Assembly (NCBI RefSeq): GCF_000024105.1
Contig: NC_013171.1
Coordinates: 1,236,501-1,300,500 of the forward strand
Reading direction: 5' to 3'
Length of the DNA: 64,000 bases
Source: Anaerococcus prevotii DSM 20548
GTDB lineage: Bacteria; Bacillota; Clostridia; Tissierellales; Peptoniphilaceae
Positions 35,051-43,231 of this stretch are shown here, in pieces (position 1 is the first letter of the stretch; the number at the start of each line of letters is the position of its first letter). The notes under the pieces were generated by a model that saw only the letters and a list, made by a program, of their open reading frames with translations, ran no database searches and was not told where the DNA came from. The position numbers and the translations under genes are program-made.

Positions 35051-35455
35051 CTAGAATCTTTTTATAATCTCTGAATATATTAGGCCTGTTAAAATTATGG
35101 AAAGGACAAATATAGCTACCATATTTAATCTTTCTGGCAGAAATTCTGTAAATAAGGCGATGATTATCATAGTAATTAAGGCGAGTATTATTATTCCTAT
35201 AAGTTTCTTATTTGATTTTACTAAGTCAGTTGACTCTTCCAAGTGCTTCATAAAATTATCACTTCCTTTTAAAAGCTCGTCCAAAGAAATCTCATATAGA
35301 TCGGATAGGGCAATTACATTTCCTATATCAGGATAGGTCTTGTTGTTTTCCCAGTTGGAAATGGATTGCCTAGATACAAAAATCTTTTCTGCGACTTCTT
35401 CTTGGGTCATATTTTTCTTAAGTCTCGCTTCCTTTAACTTATCTCCTATCTTCAT
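35051..35455 (-). CDS. XRE-family regulator with C-terminal membrane helices
   Basis: Residues 1-65 form an XRE/Cro-type HTH: IGDKLKEARLKKNMTQEEVAEKIFVSRQSISNWENNKTYPDI with the recognition helix VSRQSISNWE. After a spacer, two hydrophobic segments (about 85-105 and 112-130) follow. A membrane-tethered DNA-binding regulator is implied. AGGAGG is present near the start. It faces away from the DUF4491 gene. The DNA target is unknown; the intergenic region upstream is a reasonable guess. Confidence 0.88.
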   Translation of the reverse strand: MKIGDKLKEARLKKNMTQEEVAEKIFVSRQSISNWENNKTYPDIGNVIALSDLYEISLDELLKGSDNFMKHLEESTDLVKSNKKLIGIIILALITMIIIALFTEFLPERLNMVAIFVLSIILTGLIYSEIIKRF

Positions 35456-35579
35456 TCCTACCTCCTAAGTCTATATTAAAAAAAATATTTTATTTAGTCT
35501 ATCTATATCACTTTACACCCAAGATTTTTCATGTAAAAATGCTTTTACGTCCTTTGATTTTCATGGACTTCACAAAAAT

Positions 35580-35608
35580 TTGACCAAATTTACCAAATAT
35601 ATGATAAT
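35580..35608 (+). promoter_or_regulatory. Promoter of the DUF4491 gene
   Basis: TTGACC (35580-35585) and GATAAT (35603-35608) with 17 bases between, followed by AAGGAGG before the ATG. Confidence 0.6.
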
Positions 35609-35624
35609 TAAATAAGGAGGAATT

Positions 35625-35945
35625 ATGGAAGGAATAATAATTGGTGTAGTAACATTTTTTCTTATAGGAATTTTTCATCCGCTTGTGATTAAGGGCGAAT
35701 ATTATTTTGGCAAAAAGATAAATAAATATTTTGCACTTTCCGGCCTTATTTTTGTAGGAATTTCTATATATGTTAATTCACTTATACCTAGCATTTTCGC
35801 AGGTGTAATTGCTTGCTGTTGTTTTTGGTCTATAGGTGAAGTCAATGAACAAGAAAAAAGAGTTTTAAAAGGTTGGTTTAAGGAAAATCCCAAGAGAAAA
35901 GAATACTACGATAATTTAAGAAAAAATAAAAATTTTGACAAATAA
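35625..35945 (+). CDS. DUF4491 family membrane protein
   Basis: A 106-residue protein matching my recollection of DUF4491: GIIIGVVTFFLIGIFHPLVIKGEYYFGKK at the N-terminus (two helices) and FWSIGEVNEQEKRVLKGWFKENPKRK at the C-terminus. Three hydrophobic segments lie in 1-75. The function of the family is unknown. It is preceded by AAGGAGG. To its right begins a transposon-rich gap. Confidence 0.82.
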   Translation: MEGIIIGVVTFFLIGIFHPLVIKGEYYFGKKINKYFALSGLIFVGISIYVNSLIPSIFAGVIACCCFWSIGEVNEQEKRVLKGWFKENPKRKEYYDNLRKNKNFDK

Positions 35946-36036
35946 AAATTAAGCTTTATAAAAATAATTAACAATGTTCATTAAGGATTCATTCATGGAT
36001 ATTTCACGAAAATCAATCCTAAAAGAGCCAAAATAT

Positions 36037-36345
36037 TTAGTTTCTAAAGAAGGACATAGGACTCTGAGTATTAGGAAGATTGCTAAAAACTTTGGGTGGC
36101 AATGGAGACAATCTAGAAGTACTTTTCATCAAAAGATGACCTATCTTTAGAAAGTGTCTGGGAAGATATCTTCCGCATAGATAATTAAAATAATAAGTCC
36201 GATGATTTTCTAATCTATTTATCCAATTTCTCAAAGTTCCATCTGAAATATCATATTTCTTAGCGACACTTCGATAACCACCAGATCCACCTGATAAGTG
36301 TTCTAGTACTAATTTTATTTTAAATTCTTTTGTGTATTTTGGCAT
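36037..36345 (-). pseudogene. IS3-family OrfA remnant
   Basis: The first 45 residues, PKYTKEFKIKLVLEHL followed by YRSVAKKYDISDGTLRNWINRLE, are the HTH of IS3-family (IS150-like) OrfA. After that the reading frame leaves the homology, and no OrfB (DDE domain) is present on either side. This is a fragment of a decayed element. The IS110 unit lies immediately to its right and may have inserted beside or into it. Confidence 0.8.
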
Positions 36346-36478
36346 ACAAACCTGCTAACAAAAGTCAAGGAGAAAATCGAATTAATTTTACTTTTCTACT
36401 TGTTATTTAGAGTTTAAATTTAAGCACAACAAATAAGCCGCTTACAATCGGCTTGTTTTAACTATAGCAATGTTAATT

Positions 36479-37702
36479 CTAGGCTACTTTTAATAACTTC
36501 TTTTCTTGTTTTGATGCCATAACTTTTGCATAGTAGGTTCTTAAGAATTTATTTAATCCTGCAAATTTACAAATCTTCTTAGCCTTTCCATCTTTTTCTT
36601 TTTTTACCATATACAGATATATATCATTTTCAGTATCTTTTGCACTCATCATGCATTTCATAGCTTGATAACCTACTTTTCTTAGTATTGCATTGCCTCT
36701 TTTTGTTATTTTTCTCTGATCCGCTTTGAAGTTACCTGACTCATATGGTGGTGAATCTATTCCTACAAATGATATTAAACTTTTTTTGTTTTTAAATTTT
36801 GATAAGTCTCCAAATTCTGCTGTAATTTGCACTGCTAATTTATCTGATATTCCTGAGAATTTCTTTGCTTCTTGATATTCTTCTAAGGGCTCGGAAATTT
36901 CTATCATTTGTGATAAAATAGTATGTAGAATTTGATTTATATGTTTTATCAATTCTATCCCTTCTTGTATGCTAGTCTTTATATATGAGCTATTAGAAGG
37001 TTGAATTGAGATACTTTCCTCTGCGAGCTTGTATATGGATTTAGCTTTATCAGCATTAGGATGGTATCTCTTTTCTTTTGCCCAGTTTTTAAAATCTTCT
37101 ATGAATTTTTCTTCTGGTTTTTCTAATACTAGGTCTTTGTGCCACCATATTTCTAAGAAGTCTAATAGTTTATCTTTTGAAAAGTCTCCTGAAGCATGTG
37201 GTATTAATTTCTTTATTCCTGGAAATGTTTGACTTATTGTTTGATCTATGAAGTTCATTTGATTGATTCTTAAGTCCATGTAGTGCTGATAGGATCTGTT
37301 TAATTCTTTTAGAATTCTGAAACTTTCTGAATCTACTTTATATTCTTGTAATTCTTTCCAGTACATCAAGCCATATTCTGCTATTTGTATGGCATCTATG
37401 TTATCATTTTTTGCTTTTCTAAAGTTAAGTACTCTACAAAACTGTTTCATTTTCAAAGGGTTTACTACACTTACAAAATATTCTTTATCTTTTAATTCAT
37501 AGAGGATTGGAAGATGATATTTACCTGTTGCTTCCATGATTATTTTTACTTCTTCATTTAACGTATCTAGTTTCTTTAAAAATTCTTCTACTTTTGTTTT
37601 GTTAAGATGAACATCAAAAGGCTTCCAAATGATTTTGCTACCTTGTTCTAGTGCACAGACTGTAAACTTTTCTTTTGCTATATCTATTCCTATAGATATC
37701 AT
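36479..37702 (-). CDS. IS110-family transposase (DEDD recombinase)
   Basis: About 407 residues from the ATG at 37702, which has AAGAAGG seven bases upstream; a longer frame reaches 37786 but would run through the non-coding end. The RuvC-like domain shows GIDIAKEKFTVC (first Asp), IMEATGKYH (Glu) and KNDNIDAIQIAEYG (Asp pair). The C-terminal domain holds LISFVGIDSPPYESGNF with the catalytic Ser, and AILRKVGYQAM. Both domains look complete, so the protein should be active. Members use a bridge RNA to pair donor and target DNA. Confidence 0.93.
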   Translation of the reverse strand: MISIGIDIAKEKFTVCALEQGSKIIWKPFDVHLNKTKVEEFLKKLDTLNEEVKIIMEATGKYHLPILYELKDKEYFVSVVNPLKMKQFCRVLNFRKAKNDNIDAIQIAEYGLMYWKELQEYKVDSESFRILKELNRSYQHYMDLRINQMNFIDQTISQTFPGIKKLIPHASGDFSKDKLLDFLEIWWHKDLVLEKPEEKFIEDFKNWAKEKRYHPNADKAKSIYKLAEESISIQPSNSSYIKTSIQEGIELIKHINQILHTILSQMIEISEPLEEYQEAKKFSGISDKLAVQITAEFGDLSKFKNKKSLISFVGIDSPPYESGNFKADQRKITKRGNAILRKVGYQAMKCMMSAKDTENDIYLYMVKKEKDGKAKKICKFAGLNKFLRTYYAKVMASKQEKKLLKVA

Positions 37703-37876
37703 TTTATTACCTTCTTTCTTTTGATTTGTAGTTTCTACCTGCACCATTACACTCATTTTAGCTCGTGACACGGACGTTTTGCCCAACCTGCTTAATCGAA
37801 TATGAATAATGAAGAGGTAGTTGACAGTTTTTATGACGGATATTCTAACCCTAAAACCCCCTCGTCATACTACATC
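37703..37876 (-). ncRNA. Candidate IS110 bridge RNA
   Basis: On the minus strand, a TATAAT box (37880-37885) is followed about seven bases later by a stem-loop that spans 37811-37876: outer stem GATGTAGT/ACTACCTC, inner stem TATGACG/CGTCATA, and between and inside these unpaired stretches. The RNA would run to the transposase start, about 170 nt, the size and position known for IS110-group bridge RNAs. A stem with large internal and terminal loops is the expected form of a DNA-pairing loop. The second half (37703-37810) is less clearly folded by eye. Confidence 0.6.
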
Positions 37877-37890
37877 TTCATTATACAAAA

Positions 37891-37930
37891 ATAGTGCAAG
37901 ATAGAAATAATTTTCTTTCTTACACTATTT
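37891..37930. repeat. Inverted repeat at the IS110 right end
   Basis: AAATAGTGCAAGATAGAAA and TTTCTTTCTTACACTATTT are complementary at 17 of 19 positions around a short A/T loop. It is either a second terminator of the SdpI-like gene, or the target palindrome beside which the element went in. Confidence 0.6.
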
Positions 37931-37937
37931 ATGGTAC

Positions 37938-37972
37938 TAAAAACCCCTCCATCCGTATTTCGGATTTTGGGG
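37938..37972 (-). terminator. Terminator after the SdpI-like gene
   Basis: CCCC-AAA-ATCCG-AAATA-CGGAT-GGA-GGGG then TTTTT on the minus strand, directly past the stop. Confidence 0.85.
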
Positions 37973-37978
37973 TCCAGG

Positions 37979-38317
37979 TCATTTTTTGTGGGCTTCTTTT
38001 AATCTATTTTCTAATATTATCCCGCAAGTTATATAGGCAAGTACTTCCAGAATTAAAATTATTATTATTCTTATAGTTGTTATTTCGAGATATTTTTGGA
38101 CCAGAAATCCTACAAGGAGAAACACAGCCCCTAGAATAAAACAAAGCTTACTCATCTTATCATTGGCATAGTACCAGTTGGCCTTATTTTTCATAGAAAG
38201 AGCTGACCTATAGCCGTATTTGTCATTAATCTTCTTATCCTTAACCCTTTCGCAAACAAAGCCTGTTATTATAAAAAAAGCTGGCACAAAGTAAAGCAAT
38301 AAATTTTTGTAAAACAT
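37979..38317 (-). CDS. SdpI-like membrane protein
   Basis: A 112-residue membrane protein with segments near 5-24, 56-75 and 82-102. The block KYGYRSALSMKNKANWYYANDK (split over residues 34-55) has the GYR..S...N..W..AN pattern of the SdpI family. SdpI protects Bacillus against the SdpC toxin and senses it. No sdpC or sdpR lies here, so this is a solitary relative whose role could be bacteriocin immunity or unrelated. It follows the TVP38-family gene by eight bases. Confidence 0.78.
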   Translation of the reverse strand: MFYKNLLLYFVPAFFIITGFVCERVKDKKINDKYGYRSALSMKNKANWYYANDKMSKLCFILGAVFLLVGFLVQKYLEITTIRIIIILILEVLAYITCGIILENRLKEAHKK

Positions 38318-38325
38318 AATACCTC

Positions 38326-38919
38326 CTATAAGTATCTTTCGAATATAAAGTCAAGTCCCATTACCCAAGCCATGGAGTAGAGAAATATGGATGGACCCTT
38401 GAAGAGAAATATTATACTTGCGAATTTCTTAAAGCTCATATCAGTAAGTCCTGACAAGTAACAAAGGAAATCGTCAGGGGCTACTGGAAATAAAATCGCA
38501 AGGGCAAAGAACTTCTCATAGGACTTGTCGTTAATCTTGTGATGGTATTTCTCAAAAGTGTCCTTACCGAAAATTCTTATCACAATAGACTTGCCGAAGT
38601 TTCTAGAGATAAAAAACACTAGGATTGATCCAATACAGATAGAGATGTAGTTATAGATAAAGCCCCAGAAGGCTCCAAAAATAATAACTCCAAATACCGT
38701 AGTGAGTCCGCCTGGAATTACCGGAAGAACTATCTGAACTACTTGGATAAGCATAAAGAAAAGAGGGGCTAGCTTACCCTTAGATAGGATATAGGTCCTA
38801 AAGCTATCTAGAGAATTAAATAGTCCGGCCCTATAGCCTAAATATCCCAAGATTGTAAATATTACAAGCATAAGGACTGATATTATATTGAAAATGTTTT
38901 TCTTTATTATAGCTTTCAT
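38326..38919 (-). CDS. TVP38/TMEM64 (DedA-like, VTT domain) membrane protein
   Basis: A 197-residue membrane protein. Hydrophobic segments lie near 8-28, 50-75, 78-105 and 135-190. IPGGLTTVFGVIIFGAFWGFIYNYISICIGS is the VTT-domain core (residues about 68-98), and LFPVAPDDFLCYLSGLTDMSFKKF near 145 matches the conserved PDD block. Relatives are lipid scramblases or flippases. Promoter and an inverted repeat are visible upstream. Confidence 0.88.
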   Translation of the reverse strand: MKAIIKKNIFNIISVLMLVIFTILGYLGYRAGLFNSLDSFRTYILSKGKLAPLFFMLIQVVQIVLPVIPGGLTTVFGVIIFGAFWGFIYNYISICIGSILVFFISRNFGKSIVIRIFGKDTFEKYHHKINDKSYEKFFALAILFPVAPDDFLCYLSGLTDMSFKKFASIIFLFKGPSIFLYSMAWVMGLDFIFERYL

Positions 38920-38930
38920 AAATTCCTCTT

Positions 38931-38979
38931 TGTATGATGTTTGTAATACAATCGTACATTTTTATTTATCCCTTGTCAA
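38931..38979 (-). promoter_or_regulatory. Promoter with overlapping inverted repeat, TVP38 gene
   Basis: TTGACA (38974-38979) and TACGAT (38951-38956) on the minus strand, 17 bases apart. TGTACGAT and ATCATACA (38931-38958) form an 8-12-8 inverted repeat with one mismatch that covers the -10 box, a layout typical of a repressor operator. Confidence 0.65.
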
Positions 38980-39220
38980 ATCTATTATATGAAATTAATC
39001 GATAATTTCAAGATTTAACTTTATTAATATAAGTCTTATAGATATTAAAATATATGTAAATAAAAAAGCCTCAAATACTTTATTTTTTTCGTAAAATTAA
39101 TTATTAGTTTACTTTAAGATTGTTCTTCTTATTTGCTAGCTACTTCAAATAACCTCTATTTTATGGGCCAAGTCTAGGCTTTTTATCTATGATATTTCTT
39201 ATCTATCTTTCCTTCTATTT

Positions 39221-39299
39221 AATCCTTAAGGATTTACTCTATCAAGCTAGAGTAAATCCTTGTGTAGGCTCTTGGCCTATGATTCATACAAGCTTTTTT
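39221..39299 (+). ncRNA. Candidate structured RNA in a gene-free gap
   Basis: In the gap between the TVP38 and leuS genes (38980-39376, otherwise empty to me) lies a perfect 14-bp hairpin, AAGGATTTACTCTA / TAGAGTAAATCCTT (39228-39261), followed by a second hairpin CTTGT...TAGGC/GCCTA...ACAAG (39259-39292) and a T-run. Overlapping the first arm is an alternative palindrome AATCCTT/AAGGATT (39221-39234). The set looks like a small RNA with terminator, or an attenuator without a gene. No clear promoter is seen. Confidence 0.4.
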
Positions 39300-39375
39300 A
39301 TTAGCTGGATAAGGTGACTAAAATCCTCTTATTTTGAATCTTATAAAGCCTTAAGAGATCTGGTATTCAAAAAAG

Positions 39376-39406
39376 AAAAACCCAAAAGTCCGACTCTTGA
39401 GTTTTT
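39376..39406 (-). terminator. Terminator after leuS
   Basis: AAAACTCAA-GAGTC...GACTTTTGGGTTTTT on the minus strand, about 25 bases past the leuS stop. Confidence 0.8.
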
Positions 39407-39430
39407 ACTTAATTTATCTAAATTCTTATC

Positions 39431-41833
39431 TTAGACAACTATATTTAAGATTTTACCAGGAACGTAAATTATTTTTCTAATTTCCTTTCCTTCGATATAT
39501 GATTTGATATTATTATCTTCTTGGGCGCTCTTTATTGCATCTTCCTTGCTTGCGTCCTTATCCATCATGACTGTAGCTCTTACCTTACCATTGATTTGTA
39601 CTGGCATTTCGAATGAATCGAAGCTTAGCTTATCTTCATCATAGCTTGGCCAAGTAGTTTGGTTAAGCTCTCCTTCATAAGACATCATCTCCCACAATTC
39701 TTCAGTCATATGAGGAGCTACTGGGTTTAGAAGGGTTATATAGGTCTTAAAGTCCTTCTTGGTAATTTTGCCTAGAGATTTCATCTCGTTTAGGAGGGTC
39801 ATAAGTTTGGCTATAGCAGTATTAAACTTAAGGTTTTCGTAATCTTCACTTACCTTCTTTATAGTTTGGTTAATTACAACTTCAAGGTCCTTGCTGTATT
39901 CTTCGCCATCTACTACAAGGTCTGTTAGGTTAAATACTCTTTCAAGATATTTCCTACATCCTCTTACTCCCTCATCTGACCAGATGGCCATTGATGAGAA
40001 ATCTCCCATAAACATCTCATAGCATCTTAAGGTATCAGCCCCATAGTCTCTTACTATGTCATCTGGGTTTATTACATTGCCACGAGACTTGCTCATCTTT
40101 TGGTGATCACTTCCTAGGATCATTCCATGACTAGTTCTCTTCTTGTAAGGTTCTTTTGTTGGAACGACACCTATATCATAGAGGAATTTGTGCCAGAATC
40201 TTGAGTAAAGCAAGTGAAGGGTAGTATGTTCCATTCCACCATTGTACCAATCAACTGGTGAATAGTAGTCTAGGGCTTCTTTACTTGCAATGGCTTCCTT
40301 GTTATTTGGATCCATATATCTTAGATAATACCAGCTTGATCCTGCCCATTGAGGCATGGTGTCTGTTTCTCTTTTAGCAGGCTTACCACAGATTGGACAA
40401 GTTGTGTTTACAAACTCTTCTATCTCTGATAGTGGAGATTCTCCCGTAGCTGTAGGCTCATAAGAAGGAACGTCAGGAAGCTTTACTGGAAGCTCTTCTT
40501 CAGGAACTGGAACCCAACCGTGCTCTTCGCAGTAGATCATAGGTATTGGTTCACCCCAATATCTTTGACGAGAAAATACCCAGTCTCTTAGCTTAAAGTT
40601 GGTCTTTGCCTTTCCTAGGCCTTTTTCTTCTACATATTCGATTGCTTTTTTCTTAGCATCACTTGCTGATAGGCCATTTAGAAAGTCTGAATTAATCGCC
40701 TCTCCCTTATTTATATCAGTTGTAGGAAGCTCTTCTCCAGTATCATAAACCGGAATAATTGGCATATCAAACTTCTTGGCAAATTCAAAGTCACGGCTGT
40801 CGTGAGCAGGAACTGCCATTATTGCTCCTGTACCATAAGTCATTAGGACATAATCTGATACCCAGATTGGAATTTCCTTATCGTTTAGTGGGTTGATTGC
40901 AGAGATTCCATCAATCATTACACCAGTTTTATCCTTATTAAGCTCACTTCTTTCGAAGTCAGATTTCTTTTTAGCTTCTTCTTGGTAGGCTTCAATCTCT
41001 GTGAAGTTTTTGATTCTTTCTTTGTATTTATCAAGAATTGGATGCTCAGGGCTTACTACCATGTAGGACACACCAAATATAGTGTCAGGTCTTGTTGTAT
41101 AGACAGTAAGCTTTTCGTCTAGGTCTTTTATCTTAAAGTCTACATCACAACCATGGCTCCTACCAATCCAGTTGATTTGGCTGGCCTTGATTCTTTCTTC
41201 AAAGTCAACTTCTTCTAGATCATCTATCAATCTATCTGCATATTCAGTTATCTTTAGCATCCATTGATTTTTCATCTTGTGGACTACTTCAGTTCCGCAT
41301 CTTTCACACTTACCATCTACTACTTCTTCGTTAGCAAGTCCTACTTGGCATGATGGACACCAGTTTACAGACATTTCATTCTTGTAGGCTAGTCCATGCT
41401 TGTACATTTGAATGAAAATCCATTGGCTCCACTTATAATAATCTGGATCTGTTGTGTTTACTTCCCTATCCCAATCAAAGGAAAAGCCGATTGATTTCAT
41501 TTGCTCTTTGAAGTGGGCAATGTTATCTTCTGTGACCTTGGCTGGGTGGATTTTGTTTTTGATAGCGTAGTTTTCTGTTGGAAGACCGAAGGCATCCCAT
41601 CCCATTGGATACATTACATTTTCTCCCTCAAGTCTTCTCTTACGAGCTACGACATCAAGGGCGGTATATGGACGAGGGTGTCCTACGTGTAGGCCTTGTC
41701 CTGATGGGTAAGGAAACTCTACCAAAGGATAGAATTTCTTCTTATTATTATCTATCTCAGACTTAAAAGTCTTCTCATCATCCCATTTCTTTTGCCATTT
41801 TTTCTCTATGGCATTTGGATTATATTCAACCAT
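39431..41833 (-). CDS. leuS: Leucyl-tRNA synthetase
   Basis: A class I synthetase of 800 residues. The HIGH signature is [13 protein letters not shown] near residue 42, and the KMSKS loop is [11 protein letters not shown] near 577. The CP1 editing domain (about 225-415) includes [14 protein letters not shown] and [14 protein letters not shown]. The zinc-like Cys pairs CPSCQVGL and CERCGTEV are present. No T-box leader is seen; it follows asnS by ten bases. Confidence 0.97.
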   Translation of the reverse strand: MVEYNPNAIEKKWQKKWDDEKTFKSEIDNNKKKFYPLVEFPYPSGQGLHVGHPRPYTALDVVARKRRLEGENVMYPMGWDAFGLPTENYAIKNKIHPAKVTEDNIAHFKEQMKSIGFSFDWDREVNTTDPDYYKWSQWIFIQMYKHGLAYKNEMSVNWCPSCQVGLANEEVVDGKCERCGTEVVHKMKNQWMLKITEYADRLIDDLEEVDFEERIKASQINWIGRSHGCDVDFKIKDLDEKLTVYTTRPDTIFGVSYMVVSPEHPILDKYKERIKNFTEIEAYQEEAKKKSDFERSELNKDKTGVMIDGISAINPLNDKEIPIWVSDYVLMTYGTGAIMAVPAHDSRDFEFAKKFDMPIIPVYDTGEELPTTDINKGEAINSDFLNGLSASDAKKKAIEYVEEKGLGKAKTNFKLRDWVFSRQRYWGEPIPMIYCEEHGWVPVPEEELPVKLPDVPSYEPTATGESPLSEIEEFVNTTCPICGKPAKRETDTMPQWAGSSWYYLRYMDPNNKEAIASKEALDYYSPVDWYNGGMEHTTLHLLYSRFWHKFLYDIGVVPTKEPYKKRTSHGMILGSDHQKMSKSRGNVINPDDIVRDYGADTLRCYEMFMGDFSSMAIWSDEGVRGCRKYLERVFNLTDLVVDGEEYSKDLEVVINQTIKKVSEDYENLKFNTAIAKLMTLLNEMKSLGKITKKDFKTYITLLNPVAPHMTEELWEMMSYEGELNQTTWPSYDEDKLSFDSFEMPVQINGKVRATVMMDKDASKEDAIKSAQEDNNIKSYIEGKEIRKIIYVPGKILNIVV

Positions 41834-41842
41834 TTCTTCCCC

Positions 41843-43231
41843 CTAGTTCTTATCAGCAAAGGCACGTACATATCTTGGGTAAGCTAGTACATCTCTGATA
41901 TTTTTCATTCCTGTAACATACATTACAGCTCTCTCAAATCCTAGTCCAAAGCCTGAGTGAACTACTGTACCAAATCTTCTTAGGTCTAGGTAGTTTTCGT
42001 ACTCTTCTGGATTTAGGCCATTTTCTTCCATTGATTTGTATAATTCATCGTATCTTTCTTCCCTTTGTGAACCACCTATTAATTCACCTACTCCTGGAAC
42101 GAGCATATCGAAGGCTGCAACAGTCTTGCCATCATCATTTCTCTTCATGTAGAAGGCCTTGATGTTTTTTGGATAATCTGTTACAAATACAGGTCCTCCC
42201 ACGATTTTTTCAGAAAGATATCTCTCATGTTCTGTCTGTAGATCGATTCCCCATTCTACTGGGAATTCGAATTTCTCGCCACATTCTTGTAAGAGTTCAA
42301 TTGCCTTTGTATAAGTTACTCTAGCAAATTCTGCATCTCTAACCTTCTCTAGTCTTTCAATTAGTCCCTTGTCAATCCAGGTATTGAAGAAGTTCATCTC
42401 ATCTGGAGCGTTCTCTAATAAGTAATTGATAGAATACTTGATCATATCTTCTGCTACATCCATAGCTAGATTATAATCTGTAAAGGCCATCTCAGGCTCT
42501 AGCATCCAAAACTCTGCGGCATGTCTTGGAGTGTTTGACTCTTCTGCCCTAAAAGTTGGACCAAAGGTATAGACATCTCCAAAGGCTAAGGCATAATCTT
42601 CCGCCTCAAGCTGGCCTGATACTGTTAGATAGCTCTTCTTGCTAAAGAAGTCCTTACTATAGTCAACACTTCCGTCTTTATTTCTTGGAGCGTCTTCTGG
42701 GTCGATAGTCGTTATATTAAACATTTCTCCTGCTCCTTCTGCGTCAGAAGAAGTTACTATTGGAGGGTTCACATATAGGAAGCCTCTTTCTTGGAAAAAC
42801 TTGTGGAGAGAGTAAGCAAGGATTGACCTTACCCTAAAAACAGCCCTATAGGTGTTTGTTCTAGCCCTAAGATGAGGGATAGTTCTCATAAATTCTAGTG
42901 TTTGTCTTTGCTTTTGGATAGGGAATTTTTCAGAAGATTCACCTAATACATTTACTTCTTTCGCTTGGATTTCGTAAGGGTTTTTGCTATTACCTGTTTT
43001 TACCAAAACTCCCTTAACTTCAAGTGATGTGGATAGGTATTGCTTGTCGAGTTCATCGTAATTTTCTATATCACTTCCTACAACTACTTGTAGGTTTTTG
43101 AAGGTTGTTCCGTCATTTAGCTCGATAAAACCAACGTTTTTACCAAATCTTTGGTTTCTCATCCAACCATATACACAAACTTCCCTATCAACATATTTGT
43201 CTACTTCATTTAATATATCTCTAATCTTCAT
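41843..43231 (-). CDS. asnS: Asparaginyl-tRNA synthetase
   Basis: A class II synthetase of 462 residues. The OB-fold anticodon domain (about 1-105) contains VYGWMRNQRFGKNVGFIELNDG split over residues 20-41. Class II motif 2 is GPTFRAEESNTPRHAAEFWMLEPE near 226, and motif 3 is GFGLGFERAVMY near 431. A direct AsnRS means Asn-tRNA need not be made by the amidotransferase route. Its start overlaps the rarA stop by eleven bases. Confidence 0.96.
   Translation of the reverse strand: MKIRDILNEVDKYVDREVCVYGWMRNQRFGKNVGFIELNDGTTFKNLQVVVGSDIENYDELDKQYLSTSLEVKGVLVKTGNSKNPYEIQAKEVNVLGESSEKFPIQKQRQTLEFMRTIPHLRARTNTYRAVFRVRSILAYSLHKFFQERGFLYVNPPIVTSSDAEGAGEMFNITTIDPEDAPRNKDGSVDYSKDFFSKKSYLTVSGQLEAEDYALAFGDVYTFGPTFRAEESNTPRHAAEFWMLEPEMAFTDYNLAMDVAEDMIKYSINYLLENAPDEMNFFNTWIDKGLIERLEKVRDAEFARVTYTKAIELLQECGEKFEFPVEWGIDLQTEHERYLSEKIVGGPVFVTDYPKNIKAFYMKRNDDGKTVAAFDMLVPGVGELIGGSQREERYDELYKSMEENGLNPEEYENYLDLRRFGTVVHSGFGLGFERAVMYVTGMKNIRDVLAYPRYVRAFADKN

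Larger units (their letters stand above)
36425..37935 (-). mobile_element. IS110-family insertion sequence
   Basis: Transposase gene plus non-coding ends. No terminal inverted repeats are expected in this family, so the limits are estimates: the right limit from the terminator of the SdpI-like gene, the left from a hairpin AAGCCG-ATTGTAAG-CGGCTT (36433-36454) past the transposase stop and the IS3 fragment further left. The 5' non-coding end (about 37703-37935) is much longer than the 3' end, the usual shape of the IS110 group. Confidence 0.7.

Noticed and set aside
35995-36150. 51-codon plus-strand ORF overlapping the IS3 remnant
   Set aside because: It starts with MDISRKS and has a modest AAGGA upstream, but it overlaps transposon debris, has no family that I recognise and has no support beyond being open.
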